Source: Verrucomicrobiota bacterium (GTDB lineage: Bacteria; Verrucomicrobiota; Verrucomicrobiia; Opitutales; T3Sed10-336). From it: a stretch of 33,502 nt of DNA. This document shows positions 25,758 through 33,502 of the stretch, piece by piece. Where the stretch lies: positions 1 to 33,502 of the forward strand of contig PXDC01000065.1 in assembly GCA_003565135.1 (NCBI GenBank). The letters run 5' to 3'. Within the stretch, counting starts at the first letter, position 1. Each line of letters opens with the position of its first letter. The notes beneath the pieces were generated by a model that was not told the origin of the DNA, searched no databases, and saw only the letters and a program-made list of their open reading frames with translations. The position numbers and the translations under genes were made by a program.

Positions 25758-25807
25758 CAGCCCCCATTAAATCCGGAAATCGCGGAAACGTAAATCCCGC
25801 TTCCACC

Positions 25808-26224
25808 TTATTCGCCGATAAGTTTAACCAGGACCCGCTTCCGGCGCATGCCATCGAACTCCCCGTAAAAGATCCGCTCCCAGGGACCGAAATCCAGCCG
25901 CCCCCCGGTCACCGCCACCACAACCTCGCGGCCCATAATCGTGCGCTTGAGGTGGGCGTCCGCGTTGTCCTCGCCCCGGTTGTGGGCGTACTGCGAATGC
26001 GGCTTCTCCGGCGCCAGTTTCTCCAGCCACCGCTCGAAATCCGCGTGCAGGCCGGGCTCGTCGTCGTTGATAAACACGCTGGCCGATATGTGCATGGCAT
26101 TCACCAGCGCCAGCCCCTCCCGAATCCCGCTTTCGCGCAGGCAGGCTTCCACATCGGGGGTGATATTGATCAGTTGCCGGCGGTGCTCGACGTCGAACCA
26201 GAGTTCCTTGCGGTAGGCTTTCAT
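25808..26224 (-). CDS. YjbQ/UPF0047 family protein
   Basis: 138 residues from the ATG at 26224, which has AGGA seven bases upstream; the frame extends to 26284 without support. Typical family marks are [49 protein letters not shown]-type features, seen here as [40 protein letters not shown] (conserved His/Asn/Asp/His cluster that forms the putative active site), and [13 protein letters not shown] near the C-terminus. The family is annotated as secondary thiamine-phosphate synthase from weak genetic data; its real function is not settled. The gene is divergent from the Fur gene, sharing a 199-base intergenic region. Confidence 0.9.
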   Translation of the reverse strand: MKAYRKELWFDVEHRRQLINITPDVEACLRESGIREGLALVNAMHISASVFINDDEPGLHADFERWLEKLAPEKPHSQYAHNRGEDNADAHLKRTIMGREVVVAVTGGRLDFGPWERIFYGEFDGMRRKRVLVKLIGE

Positions 26225-26352
26225 GGACCCATCCTGCCGCAGATCTCCCGCCCGCTCAAGCCCCCGCAAACGCGTCCACCTCACCCCGGCCGGCCGGCAA
26301 CAGCGGGGCGGGCCCGGACCCGGCCATTCCTATCTTATTAGCAGGGAACCGT

Positions 26353-26388
26353 TTGATCCTAAATCCGCCCCTTTTTTAGAATAATTCT
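26353..26388 (+). promoter_or_regulatory. Promoter with overlapping PerR-box-like operator upstream of fur-sufCBDT
   Basis: TTGATC (26353-26358) and TAGAAT (26377-26382), 18 bases apart, match the sigma-70 hexamers at 4 and 5 of 6 positions. The -10 is embedded in AGAATAATTCT (26378-26388), a perfect 5-1-5 palindrome. Extended to 15 bases, TTAGAATAATTCTTG matches the published PerR-box consensus TTAGAATNATTCTAA at all but the last two positions. Binding there would occlude RNA polymerase, so the adjacent Fur-family protein probably autoregulates and may also control the suf genes behind it. Confidence 0.6.
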
Positions 26389-26423
26389 TGATCTCATTAA
26401 AAATACGTGCTCCTTTAAGGTCA

Positions 26424-26870
26424 GTGAAAACGGAAAAGGCACAACGCGGCAATCCGCTGAATCGCGCCCTGGCGGGCAGCGGATTTCGCATGACCCGGCA
26501 GCGCCAGACGGTCTACGACACGCTGATGAGCCAGCGGGATCACCCGACGGCCGACGAAGTGTTCGGCCGGGTAAAAAAAAACATGCCGAGCATTTCCCTG
26601 GCCACCGTGTACAACTGCCTGGACAAACTCGTCGAGTGCGGACTGGTGCGCCAGGTCAACCGGGACCGGGACTCGACCCGGTACTGCGCCAATCTCCGGG
26701 AACACGGCCATTTTTATTGCCGCGACTGCGGTACCGTTCACGATATCGACCTGCCGTCCGGCCGTCCGGCCGAACTGGGCCTTTCCCTTCCACCGGGCTT
26801 CCGGGTGGATCATATGGATGTTAACCTGAGGGGAGTTTGTCCCGAGTGCGGCGCCCGGGGGCAATCGTAA
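26424..26870 (+). CDS. Fur-family metalloregulator (Fur/PerR type)
   Basis: 148 residues from GTG 26424. A TTG at 26388 is possible by frame but would overlap the promoter. The winged helix shows MTRQRQTVYDTL, HPTADEVFGRVKKN and SLATVYNCLDKLVECGLV (recognition helix). The C-terminal domain has two Cys pairs, C99/C102 and C139/C142, that would hold structural zinc. By hand alignment to B. subtilis PerR the regulatory ligands H40, H94, H96 and D108 are kept, but the place of PerR D85 holds Cys 88. Only 27 bases separate it from sufC, and a PerR-like box precedes it. So it is likely a peroxide-, iron- or redox-linked regulator of Fe-S assembly; the metal is uncertain. Confidence 0.9.
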   Translation: MKTEKAQRGNPLNRALAGSGFRMTRQRQTVYDTLMSQRDHPTADEVFGRVKKNMPSISLATVYNCLDKLVECGLVRQVNRDRDSTRYCANLREHGHFYCRDCGTVHDIDLPSGRPAELGLSLPPGFRVDHMDVNLRGVCPECGARGQS

Positions 26871-26897
26871 ACCCTCGCCATTTTTTCTATTCAGACC

Positions 26898-27668
26898 ATG
26901 AAGCAACAACTCGAAATCAAGAACCTGAGCGTTAAAGTCGAAGAGACCGAAATCCTCAAGGACCTCAACCTGACACTTCCCCGGGGGGAAGTTCACGCCA
27001 TTATGGGGCCGAACGGCACCGGGAAAAGCACGCTGGCCAAAGCCCTTTCCGGGCACCCGGACTACGAGATCACCTCCGGCGAAGTCCTCCTCGACGGCGA
27101 AAACATCCTGGAGATGGAGGTCGACGAGCGCGCCCGCGCCGGCCTGTTCATGGCCTTCCAGTACCCGAGCGAAATTCCCGGCGTCAGCATCGCCAACTTT
27201 ATCCGCGCGGCCAGACAGGCCCGGCTGAAAGAGGGGGAAGAACTCGAGGCGACCCAATTCTACAAGGCCCTCTACGAAAAGATGGATATGCTCCAGATCG
27301 ACCGTAAGTTCACCTCACGTGCGGTCAACGAGGGGTTTTCCGGCGGGGAAAAGAAGCGCAATGAGATCCTCCAGATGGCCATGCTCGAACCCAAATACGC
27401 CATCATGGACGAAACCGACAGCGGCCTGGACATCGATGCCCTTCGCATCGTCTCCGACGGTGTCAACAAGCTGCGGGGGCCCGAACGCGGCATCCTGCTC
27501 ATCACCCACTACCAGCGGATCCTCGATTACATCGTTCCCGACCACGTCCACGTCATGTGGAACGGCCGCATCGTCAAGAGCGGCGGCAAGGAACTCGCCC
27601 TCGAACTCGAAAAGAAGGGTTACGACTGGATTAAAGAGGAATTGACGGAACCGGCCGCCAGGGCCTGA
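26898..27668 (+). CDS. sufC: Fe-S cluster assembly ATPase SufC
   Basis: 256 residues of ABC ATPase. Walker A is GPNGTGKST (37-45). A long insertion typical of SufC follows, including [19 protein letters not shown]. The signature is [14 protein letters not shown], Walker B is [15 protein letters not shown], and the His switch lies in [10 protein letters not shown]. The Lys-Lys-Arg after the SGGE and the ETDSGLD text distinguish SufC from transporter ATPases. It drives conformational change of the SufB-SufD scaffold in the cytoplasm. It stands between the Fur gene (27 bases) and sufB (34 bases). Confidence 0.97.
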   Translation: MKQQLEIKNLSVKVEETEILKDLNLTLPRGEVHAIMGPNGTGKSTLAKALSGHPDYEITSGEVLLDGENILEMEVDERARAGLFMAFQYPSEIPGVSIANFIRAARQARLKEGEELEATQFYKALYEKMDMLQIDRKFTSRAVNEGFSGGEKKRNEILQMAMLEPKYAIMDETDSGLDIDALRIVSDGVNKLRGPERGILLITHYQRILDYIVPDHVHVMWNGRIVKSGGKELALELEKKGYDWIKEELTEPAARA

Positions 27669-27688
27669 GCGGTACCATTTTAAACGAC

Positions 27689-27694
27689 AGGAGG
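27689..27694 (+). promoter_or_regulatory. Strong ribosome binding site of sufB
   Basis: AGGAGG stands eight bases before the sufB ATG. It is the strongest Shine-Dalgarno in the window, where many other genes have none, and suggests high sufB translation. Confidence 0.75.
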
Positions 27695-27702
27695 AAAACA
27701 CC

Positions 27703-29115
27703 ATGGCAACGACTGACACACCCGACCTCGATATCAAGACCGATATCGGCAACTTCGTTTACCCGGAGAAACACAAATACGACGCCGGGAAGGGACTGAG
27801 CGAGTCCACGATCAACTACATGTGCGACGTGAAGGAGGAACCGGACTGGATCCGCGACTTCCGCATGAAAGCACTCAAAACGTTCCGGGATAAGCCGATG
27901 CCCACGAACTGGGCGTCGAAGGATCTCAACGCGATCAACTTCGACGAGATACGCTACTACCTGGCCGGCGACCAGAAACCCAGTCGCAGCTGGGACGACG
28001 TGCCGGACGATGTCAAACAGACCTTCGAACGCCTCGGCATCCCCGAAAGCGAACGCAAGTTCCTCGCCGGGGTCGAAGCCCAGTTCGACAGCGAGGCGGC
28101 CTACTCGAACATCAAAGAAATCGCCGCCAAGCAGGGGGTCATCTTTGTCGGCAGCACCGAGGGACTGAAGGAGCACCCGGAAATCTTCCGCAAATGGTTC
28201 GGCAAGGTCATCCCCACCGGCGACAACAAGTTCAGCGCCCTGAACAGCGCGGTTTTCAGCGGGGGCAGCTTCATCTACGTCCCGCCCGGGGTCAAAGTGA
28301 GCCACCCGCTGCAGGCCTATTTCCGCATCAACGCCCAGAACTTCGGACAGTTCGAGCGGACGCTCATCATCGCCGACGAAGGCTCCGAGGTCACCTACAT
28401 GGAGGGCTGCACGGCGCCCAAATTCGATACCGCCACCCTCCACAGCGCGGTTGTGGAACTGGTCGCCCTCAAGGGCGCCAAGATCCAGTACATCACGGTG
28501 CAAAACTGGTCCGATAACGTCTTCAACCTCGTAACCAAGCGAGGCATGGCCCACGAAGACGCCGAAATCCGCTGGATCGACTGCAACATCGGTTCCCGGC
28601 TCACCATGAAGTATCCGGGTGTCATTCTCAAGGGCCGGCGGGCGCGGGGTGAGGTCCTCAGTATCGCACTCGCCAACGACGGCCAGCACCAGGACACCGG
28701 CGCGAAGATGGTCCACGCCGCCGACGAGACCAGCAGCAACATCATTTCCAAAAGCATCAGCGTCGGCCATGGACGCGCCACCTACCGCGGGCTCGTCACC
28801 ATGCCCAAGCACCTGAAGGGCTGCAAGAACAACACCGAGTGCGACGCCCTTCTCATCAACACCAACTCGCGCACCGACACCTATCCCGCCATCACCACCC
28901 GCGGCGATCACAACTCGGTGCAGCACGAGGCGAGTGTGAGCAAGGTCAGCGCCGAGCAGATATTCTACATGCAACAGCGCGGCATGACCGAGGGGCAGGC
29001 CATGAGCCTCGCCGTCAACGGGTTCATCAACGACCTCGCCCAGCACTTCCCGATGGAGTACAGCGTGGAGCTCAAACGCCTGATCGATCTCGAAATGGAG
29101 GGCTCGGTGGGCTGA
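27703..29115 (+). CDS. sufB: Fe-S cluster assembly scaffold SufB
   Basis: 470 residues, the normal SufB length. It is the main scaffold on which clusters form in the SufBC2D complex. Landmarks are the N-terminal [20 protein letters not shown] and [28 protein letters not shown], then the beta-helix core with [58 protein letters not shown] and GRATYRGLV. The C-terminal helical part carries [21 protein letters not shown] and the [15 protein letters not shown] segment. It is followed not by sufD directly but by a 120-base gap with a large hairpin. No cysteine desulfurase (sufS) is found in the window. Confidence 0.98.
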   Translation: MATTDTPDLDIKTDIGNFVYPEKHKYDAGKGLSESTINYMCDVKEEPDWIRDFRMKALKTFRDKPMPTNWASKDLNAINFDEIRYYLAGDQKPSRSWDDVPDDVKQTFERLGIPESERKFLAGVEAQFDSEAAYSNIKEIAAKQGVIFVGSTEGLKEHPEIFRKWFGKVIPTGDNKFSALNSAVFSGGSFIYVPPGVKVSHPLQAYFRINAQNFGQFERTLIIADEGSEVTYMEGCTAPKFDTATLHSAVVELVALKGAKIQYITVQNWSDNVFNLVTKRGMAHEDAEIRWIDCNIGSRLTMKYPGVILKGRRARGEVLSIALANDGQHQDTGAKMVHAADETSSNIISKSISVGHGRATYRGLVTMPKHLKGCKNNTECDALLINTNSRTDTYPAITTRGDHNSVQHEASVSKVSAEQIFYMQQRGMTEGQAMSLAVNGFINDLAQHFPMEYSVELKRLIDLEMEGSVG

Positions 29116-29120
29116 TCCGG

Positions 29121-29201
29121 TGCGACGTAAACGCGCCCTGGCGAGGATTCCCACCGCAACGCGGTTGGGGAAGGCCCTCGCAGGACCGCGTCGCATTTTT
29201 T
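29121..29201 (+). terminator. Large composite hairpin with T run between sufB and sufD
   Basis: TGCGACG (29121-29127) pairs with CGTCGCA (29189-29195), immediately followed by six Ts (29196-29201). Inside, GCGAGG (29141-29146) pairs with CCTCGC (29176-29181), and an innermost ACCGC/GCGGT stem (29153-29157, 29161-29165) has a 3-base loop. Shape and T run fit an intrinsic terminator or attenuator that lowers sufD-sufT relative to sufB. Confidence 0.55.
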
Positions 29202-29235
29202 CCAACCATTTATCCAACCTGACGATTTATCCGCC

Positions 29236-30573
29236 TTGAACACGACAACTCTCTCAAAACCCGAAATGAAGCACGAGCTGACCAGCCGGGAAACCTTCGA
29301 TGCCTACCTGGCCTCGCAAAAGGATATGCCCCGGTGGTGGCTGGACCTCAAACGCGAGAGCTGGGACCGGTTTCACGACCTTCCCATGCCCCACCGCAAA
29401 GATGAAAACTGGCGTTTCGCCAATATCAACGGGGTCGACCTCGGCGGCTTCCACTTTGGCCAAAACCCGGAGGGCGAGGCCGCCGAAAAGGACCTCCTCG
29501 AACGCTCCGAACAGGTTCACCAGCGCGCCGGACGCCTTGTTTTCGCCAACGACCGGCTCGTCCACCACGAAGCGGTTTCGCAGAAGCTCTCCGACCAGGG
29601 CGTCATCTGGCTCCCCCTCGAACAGGCCGTCCGCAAACACGAGGACCTCCTTCGCAAGCACTTCATGGCCCAGCCGATCAAACTGGGATCGGAAAAGTTT
29701 TCCGCGCTCCACGGCGCCCTTTGTTCCGCCGGCTCCTTCCTCTACGTCCCCCGCGGCGTCGAAATCGACCTGCCGCTGGTTGCCTGCCACTGGACGAACG
29801 GCCCGAACTCGGCCGTTTTCCCGCACACCCTGGTGATCGCCGAAGACCTGGCCCGCGTCACCCTGGTCGATTTCTTCGCCTCCCACCAGCGGCACGCACG
29901 CAACTACGTTTGCGGCGTCAACGACCTCTACGCCGGCCCCGGTTCCCGCGTCACCTACATTTCGGCACAAAACTGGGGACACGACAGCCTCGCTTTTCAC
30001 CTGAATTCAACCCAGGCATTCCGCGAAGCTTACGTCACCTCGCTCAACGTAAATGTGGGCGGGCGACAAGCCCGCACCGAGAGTCACAGCCAGGTTCTCG
30101 GCGAAGGCGCCCACACCGAGATGCAATCCCTCACCGTGGCCACCGGCAGCCAGGAGTTCGACCAGCGCACGTTGCAGACCCACTTCAAGGGACACTCCGT
30201 ATCCGACCTCCTCTACAAGAACGCCCTCCTCGACGACGCCCGGACCATCTTCTCGGGCCTGATCAAGGTCGAGGAAGAAGCCCAGCAGACGGACGCCTAC
30301 CAGACCAATCGCAACCTGCTTCTCAGCCCGACCGCGGAAGCCAACGCCCTGCCCGGCCTGGAGATTCTGGCCAACGACGTCAAATGCAGCCACGGCGCCA
30401 CATCGGGACAGATCGACGACGCGCAGCTCTATTACATGCTCGCCCGCGGCATCCCCGAATCCGTCGCAAAGCAACTCCTCGTCTTCGGTTTCTTCGAGGA
30501 TATCCTGGGTAAACTGGAAAACGAGGAAATTGCGGAAAACCTGCGTTCCCTGATCCGGGCACAGTTTGATTGA
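29236..30573 (+). CDS. sufD: Fe-S cluster assembly protein SufD
   Basis: 445 residues from a TTG at 29236; an in-frame ATG at 29266 is the alternative and neither has a good Shine-Dalgarno. SufD is the SufB paralogue that pairs with SufB and SufC. Marks are [14 protein letters not shown]-like text ([11 protein letters not shown]), [38 protein letters not shown], a [15 protein letters not shown] strand, and in the C-terminal part [19 protein letters not shown] followed by [16 protein letters not shown], which holds the His equivalent to the functional His of E. coli SufD. The region ends with [21 protein letters not shown]. It is separated from sufB by a hairpin-bearing gap. Confidence 0.96.
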   Translation: MNTTTLSKPEMKHELTSRETFDAYLASQKDMPRWWLDLKRESWDRFHDLPMPHRKDENWRFANINGVDLGGFHFGQNPEGEAAEKDLLERSEQVHQRAGRLVFANDRLVHHEAVSQKLSDQGVIWLPLEQAVRKHEDLLRKHFMAQPIKLGSEKFSALHGALCSAGSFLYVPRGVEIDLPLVACHWTNGPNSAVFPHTLVIAEDLARVTLVDFFASHQRHARNYVCGVNDLYAGPGSRVTYISAQNWGHDSLAFHLNSTQAFREAYVTSLNVNVGGRQARTESHSQVLGEGAHTEMQSLTVATGSQEFDQRTLQTHFKGHSVSDLLYKNALLDDARTIFSGLIKVEEEAQQTDAYQTNRNLLLSPTAEANALPGLEILANDVKCSHGATSGQIDDAQLYYMLARGIPESVAKQLLVFGFFEDILGKLENEEIAENLRSLIRAQFD

Positions 30574-30598
30574 TGTCCGAAAACCCGGAGTCGAAACC

Positions 30599-31156
30599 AT
30601 GAGTGAAGATATCAACCGGAGAGTTCTGGACCGCGACTGCGAGGCCGTCCTGATTCCAGGCGGCGAAACGGTCACGCTCCCCAAAGAAACCACCGTCGTC
30701 ATCAGCCAGGTCCTCGGGGGAAGTTACACCGTGATGACGCCCCACGGCCTCGCCCGCATCGCGGGTGAAAACGCCGACGCCCTCGGGGAGGAGCCGCCGG
30801 AATACGAATCGGGCTCCTCCGATACCGGCGCCCACGACGGCCCCCCCGAGAGCGAGGCCCTGTGGAACCAGTTGAAGAACGTCTACGACCCCGAGATCCC
30901 GGTCAATATCGTCGATCTCGGACTCGTTTATTCATGCGAGGTCGCGGAGGTGGAACCCGGGTTCCACCGCGTCGACGTGAAAATGACCCTCACCGCTCCC
31001 GGTTGCGGCATGGGTCCGGCCATCGCCGCCGATGCCAAGGCCAAAATCCTCTCCGTACCCGGGGTCAAGGACGCCGAAGTGGAGATTGTCTGGGATCCCC
31101 CCTGGAATCAGGAAATGATCAGCGAAGAGGGCAAGATGAAGCTCGGGCTGATTTGA
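30599..31156 (+). CDS. sufT: Fe-S cluster assembly protein SufT (DUF59/MIP18 family)
   Basis: 185 residues from the ATG at 30599, with GGAG eight bases upstream; an earlier TTG overlaps the sufD end and is rejected. The N-terminal domain ([32 protein letters not shown], described by its GGSYTV core) is the SufT-specific part. A Pro/Ser/Glu-rich linker leads to the DUF59 domain: [37 protein letters not shown] with the conserved Cys, [13 protein letters not shown] and [14 protein letters not shown]. SufT assists Fe-S cluster maturation, particularly of lipoate synthase and aconitase in Staphylococcus. It follows sufD by 25 bases. Confidence 0.92.
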   Translation: MSEDINRRVLDRDCEAVLIPGGETVTLPKETTVVISQVLGGSYTVMTPHGLARIAGENADALGEEPPEYESGSSDTGAHDGPPESEALWNQLKNVYDPEIPVNIVDLGLVYSCEVAEVEPGFHRVDVKMTLTAPGCGMGPAIAADAKAKILSVPGVKDAEVEIVWDPPWNQEMISEEGKMKLGLI

Positions 31157-31305
31157 ATACGCCCGACCCGTCGCCGCACACCGGGAAGAACGGCTTCCGG
31201 TCGGGACTTCGCCCGGGATCGCCCCGATTTCCCCGCACCTCGTGCGTTCCGCGCTCATTCCCGCACTTGCACTGCGGAGCGTTAGCCCTTTAACTCTCTT
31301 TAATT
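31157..31305. other. Gene-free spacer between sufT and clpP
   Basis: A 149-base GC-rich spacer with no ORF of note. A small stem, CCGCA/TGCGG, spans 31261-31277. The last 20 bases before the clpP ATG are AT-rich and contain no Shine-Dalgarno. No convincing promoter hexamers are seen, so clpP may be co-transcribed with suf or use a promoter I cannot recognise. Confidence 0.4.
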
Positions 31306-31887
31306 ATGCCGGAAAAAAAGGAAGATAACGAACCAAGAGACTCTGTTCAGATCCTGATGGAGAAAAAGTTTCTCGAACAGAGAAAGGTTTTCCTGTGGGG
31401 AGAAGTCAGCGAAAAAAGCGGTAAAGAAGTGGTGGAAAAGCTCCTCTACCTGGAAAGCGTCGACCCGGGGAAGGCGATCACCTTCTATATCGATACGCCC
31501 GGCGGATCGATCACGTCGGGCATGGCCATCTACGACACGTTGCGGCTGATCTCCTCGCCCATCAGTGTGGTGGTGACGGGAATGGCCGCCAGCATGGGCT
31601 CGATTCTGCTGTGCGCCGCACCCAAGGGAAAACGTTACGTTTTCCCCCATTCCCGGGTCCTCATCCACCAGCCCCTGCTGGCGGGGCGCATGGTCGCCCC
31701 CGCGGTCGACATCAACATCCAGGCCACGGAAATGGAAAAGCTGAGGGAGGAATTAAACAAAATTCTCTCCGAAGCCTCCGGCCAGCCCCTGGAAAAAATC
31801 ACCAAAGACACCGACCGCGACTTTTACCTGAACGCCCAGGAAGCCATCGACTACGGGCTGGCGGACGAAATCGTGGAAAAGCTCTAA
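31306..31887 (+). CDS. clpP: ATP-dependent Clp protease proteolytic subunit
   Basis: 193 residues of the ClpP serine peptidase that forms the double-heptamer barrel and works with ClpX or ClpA/C. The catalytic triad is visible: Ser96 in GMAASMGS, His121 in HQPLL, and Asp172 in DTDRDFYLN. FYIDTPGGSITSGMAIYDTL is the oxyanion/substrate strand. The segment after His (LAGRMVAPAVDINIQATEM) departs from the usual GGxxGQATDI, so this may be a second, divergent ClpP copy rather than the canonical one. There is no clpX neighbour in the window. Confidence 0.93.
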   Translation: MPEKKEDNEPRDSVQILMEKKFLEQRKVFLWGEVSEKSGKEVVEKLLYLESVDPGKAITFYIDTPGGSITSGMAIYDTLRLISSPISVVVTGMAASMGSILLCAAPKGKRYVFPHSRVLIHQPLLAGRMVAPAVDINIQATEMEKLREELNKILSEASGQPLEKITKDTDRDFYLNAQEAIDYGLADEIVEKL

Positions 31888-31918
31888 GGTCTGTCGCAAG
31901 ACTAACTTTTCGCCGTGC

Positions 31919-31958
31919 CGGCCGGAGGGCCTTGGCTCTCCGGCCGCTCTGTATTTTT
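31919..31958 (+). terminator. Intrinsic terminator after clpP
   Basis: CGGCCGGAG (31919-31927) and CTCCGGCCG (31938-31946) make a perfect 9-bp stem with a 10-base loop, followed after seven bases by five Ts (31954-31958). It lies 31 bases after the clpP stop. On the other strand no T run follows, so it serves the plus-strand genes. Confidence 0.65.
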
Positions 31959-32003
31959 CGTCGCACCGGGGCGGGCCTTCCGGGAAAGGTTTCCGGCGCC
32001 CGC

Positions 32004-32669
32004 TTAAAACAGGCGCCGCTGACGCAGGACTTCTCCCTTGTCCCCGGATCCGGCACTCATCTCCAGCAACCAGGCCAGCGACCGATCCCGGAACTGGGGG
32101 AACTCCGCGATCTTGAGAAGCAACAGGGCCGAGCCCAGTGCGTCGTAGAGGGCGCAATGGTAGCCTCCCCTTTCCGGGGGGCAGTACTCCCCCGCCAAAC
32201 GGTCCAGCGTCTCCCGGCATCCGAACGCCTCGACCAACCCGCTCAAACCCGCACCGGGAAGCCCCTCGAACAACCGCGGCAGGAGGCGTCCGGTATCCAC
32301 CCACGGCCCCCACTCGACCGTGGTCCCGCCAAGCCCGGTGAAATCCGGCGAACGGCCCGGATACGGCCAGACCGACTTGATCAAACTGTTTTCCACCGGC
32401 GCAAAATGGGCCGCGAACGGACCCGTCTTCCGCCGGCCGGAAAACAGGTCCCACTCCCGGCTGAACGGCTCGTGCCGGTCCGCCTCCTCCCTCCGGATTC
32501 CATGGGTCCGCACATCCTCCTCCCGGATCTCCCCGGTCGGACGGCAAAGGCGGGTGTGCGTTTCCCGAATCAGGCCGCCCTGGATGGTGACCATTCCGTA
32601 CTCGAGGATTCCGGATGCCCGGCTCCCCTCAAAATCAATCACGTGCACGGTTGCGTCCAGCCAGCTCAT
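32004..32669 (-). CDS. DnaQ-like DEDDh 3'-5' exonuclease family protein
   Basis: 221 residues from the ATG at 32669; a GTG at 32774 would add 35 residues of doubtful coding character. VHVIDFEGS (D12, E14) is ExoI. AHFAPVE (86-92) takes the place of the usual AHNAxFD, so the second Asp would be Glu92. YHCALYDALGSALLLL with H170 and D175 is ExoIII of the DEDDh type. GVVEYG-like text (GILEYGMVTI) and LCRPTGEIREEDVRTHGI are seen in a bacterial subgroup of these exonucleases. It is probably a single-domain DNA or RNA trimming enzyme rather than the replicative epsilon subunit. It converges on clpP and diverges from the hisN-like gene. Confidence 0.82.
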   Translation of the reverse strand: MSWLDATVHVIDFEGSRASGILEYGMVTIQGGLIRETHTRLCRPTGEIREEDVRTHGIRREEADRHEPFSREWDLFSGRRKTGPFAAHFAPVENSLIKSVWPYPGRSPDFTGLGGTTVEWGPWVDTGRLLPRLFEGLPGAGLSGLVEAFGCRETLDRLAGEYCPPERGGYHCALYDALGSALLLLKIAEFPQFRDRSLAWLLEMSAGSGDKGEVLRQRRLF

Positions 32670-32806
32670 GCCTTCGCATTCCACCAAAGGCCCCGAATCC
32701 GGCAAAACCGGAATTCTCCCCGCCGCAAACTTGCTCCCGAATCCATAATCCTTATTCTCCCACTTCGGGTTCACCCATTTTCCGTTTCACCATCGCGACT
32801 ACGACC

Positions 32807-33502
32807 ATGCTCTCCGATAAAATCCTACCATTCGTCCGCGTGCTGGCGGACAAAAGCGCCCGCGTCATCACCCCCTATTTCGCGAACCCGCAGCTCGAAG
32901 TCGAACTCAAAGGGGACGAAACACCGGTCACGCACGCCGACCGGACGGCGGAAAGGATCATGCGGGACCATATCCACAAACACTACCCGAATCACGGCAT
33001 CATCGGGGAGGAATTCGGCGAGGAGAATCCGGAAGCCGAATTTGTCTGGGTCCTCGACCCCATCGACGGCACCAAGTCGTTCGCCTCGGGGTGTCCCCTT
33101 TTCGGAACCCTCATCGCCCTGCTGCACGAAGGCCAACCCATCGCGGGAGCCATTAACCAGCCTGTTCTCAAGCAATTCTGTTACGGGGACAACCACAACA
33201 CCCAGCTCAACGGCCGCCCGGTCAAAATACGGTACACGCCGCACCTCAGGGATGCGGTGCTGCTCACCACGGATGTCGGCAACGTCTACCGGTACCAGCG
33301 CGGCCGCCCATTCGAAAACCTCATCGAATCAACCGCCCTCTTTCGTACCTGGGGCGACTGTTACGGCTACCTCCTGCTCGCCACCGGGTGGGCCGATATC
33401 ATGCTCGATCCCATCATGAACCCCTGGGATTACATGGCATTGATGCCCGTTATTCGCGGGGCCGGCGGGGTCATCACCACCTGGGAAGGCAACGACCCGC
33501 TG
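32807..33502 (+). CDS. hisN: Histidinol-phosphatase, inositol monophosphatase family (3' end beyond window)
   Basis: The first 232 residues of a gene that stays open to the last base. It belongs to the inositol monophosphatase superfamily: TPVTHADRTAE (39-49), GIIGEEFGEE (64-73) with metal-binding Glu, WVLDPIDGTKSFASG (81-95) with the D-P-x-D-G-T metal site, and the histidinol-phosphatase-type RTWGDCYGYLLLATG and MNPWDYMALMPVIRGAGGVIT. The Trp-Gly-Asp-Cys-Tyr-Gly text is what separates HisN (and plant IMPL2) from myo-inositol phosphatases and from the CysQ homologue at 17610-18434. Family length is about 260, so about 30 residues are missing. The ATG at 32807 lies 137 bases from the divergent exonuclease start. 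Confidence 0.88.
   Translation, partial: MLSDKILPFVRVLADKSARVITPYFANPQLEVELKGDETPVTHADRTAERIMRDHIHKHYPNHGIIGEEFGEENPEAEFVWVLDPIDGTKSFASGCPLFGTLIALLHEGQPIAGAINQPVLKQFCYGDNHNTQLNGRPVKIRYTPHLRDAVLLTTDVGNVYRYQRGRPFENLIESTALFRTWGDCYGYLLLATGWADIMLDPIMNPWDYMALMPVIRGAGGVITTWEGNDPL

Noticed and set aside
24546-25793. A 415-codon plus-strand frame
   Set aside because: It is antisense to the NAD(P)HX repair gene and is Pro/Arg/Gln-rich low-complexity sequence.
27631-29217. A 528-codon minus-strand frame
   Set aside because: It is fully antisense to sufB, which has unmistakable motifs, and its Val/Asp/Gly-rich composition is typical of shadows.
31611-33419. A 602-codon plus-strand frame
   Set aside because: It runs in a wrong frame through clpP, opposite the exonuclease and through hisN; its translation is Pro/Arg/Ser-rich with no motifs, a GC-rich artefact.
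1-33502. CRISPR arrays, insertion sequences, integrases, tRNA or rRNA genes
   Set aside because: I looked for spaced direct repeats, transposase motifs and tRNA-like arms by eye and saw none; a tRNAscan or IS search would be needed to exclude them fully.

Overview
The window reads as the chromosome of a GC-rich Gram-negative bacterium. The gene content suits an Opitutae-like member of the Verrucomicrobiota: an exopolysaccharide/O-antigen locus with GDP-fucose and UDP-xylose genes, a Fur-sufC-sufB-sufD-sufT block followed by clpP, and lysA-panB-gpsA. No rRNA or tRNA is present, so this placement is inference from gene families and style only. Many starts lack a clear Shine-Dalgarno and several genes appear to start with GTG or TTG.

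Positions 1-8,090, all minus strand and more AT-rich towards the left end, hold surface-glycan assembly genes. In transcription order these are a secreted glycosidase-like protein, a SAM methyltransferase, a Wzx-type flippase, a Wzy/WaaL-type membrane protein, an FkbM methyltransferase, a P-loop kinase-like protein, and a glycosyltransferase whose frame breaks near the window edge.

Positions 8,160-19,807, also minus strand, make activated sugars. They encode two tandem paralogous unknown membrane proteins, a CysQ-type phosphatase, a GHMP kinase resembling plant glucuronokinase, GalU, UDP-glucuronate decarboxylase, a DegT/DnrJ aminotransferase, Gmd and Fcl for GDP-L-fucose, and an 819-residue fusion of a nucleotidyltransferase with a galactokinase-like kinase. 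No UDP-glucose dehydrogenase is present. The kinase, pyrophosphorylase and decarboxylase together would form a salvage route from free glucuronate to UDP-xylose.

Positions 19,925-26,224 are mostly housekeeping genes on the minus strand: a GbsR-like regulator, gpsA, panB, lysA, a bifunctional NAD(P)HX repair enzyme and a YjbQ-family protein. One small membrane-protein ORF lies on the plus strand.

Positions 26,353-31,960 are on the plus strand. A promoter overlapped by a PerR-box-like palindrome precedes a Fur-family gene, then sufC, sufB, sufD and sufT (Fe-S cluster assembly), then clpP with a terminator. A large hairpin followed by a T run lies between sufB and sufD.

At the right end, a DEDDh exonuclease (minus) diverges from a histidinol-phosphatase-type inositol monophosphatase (plus) that runs off the window.
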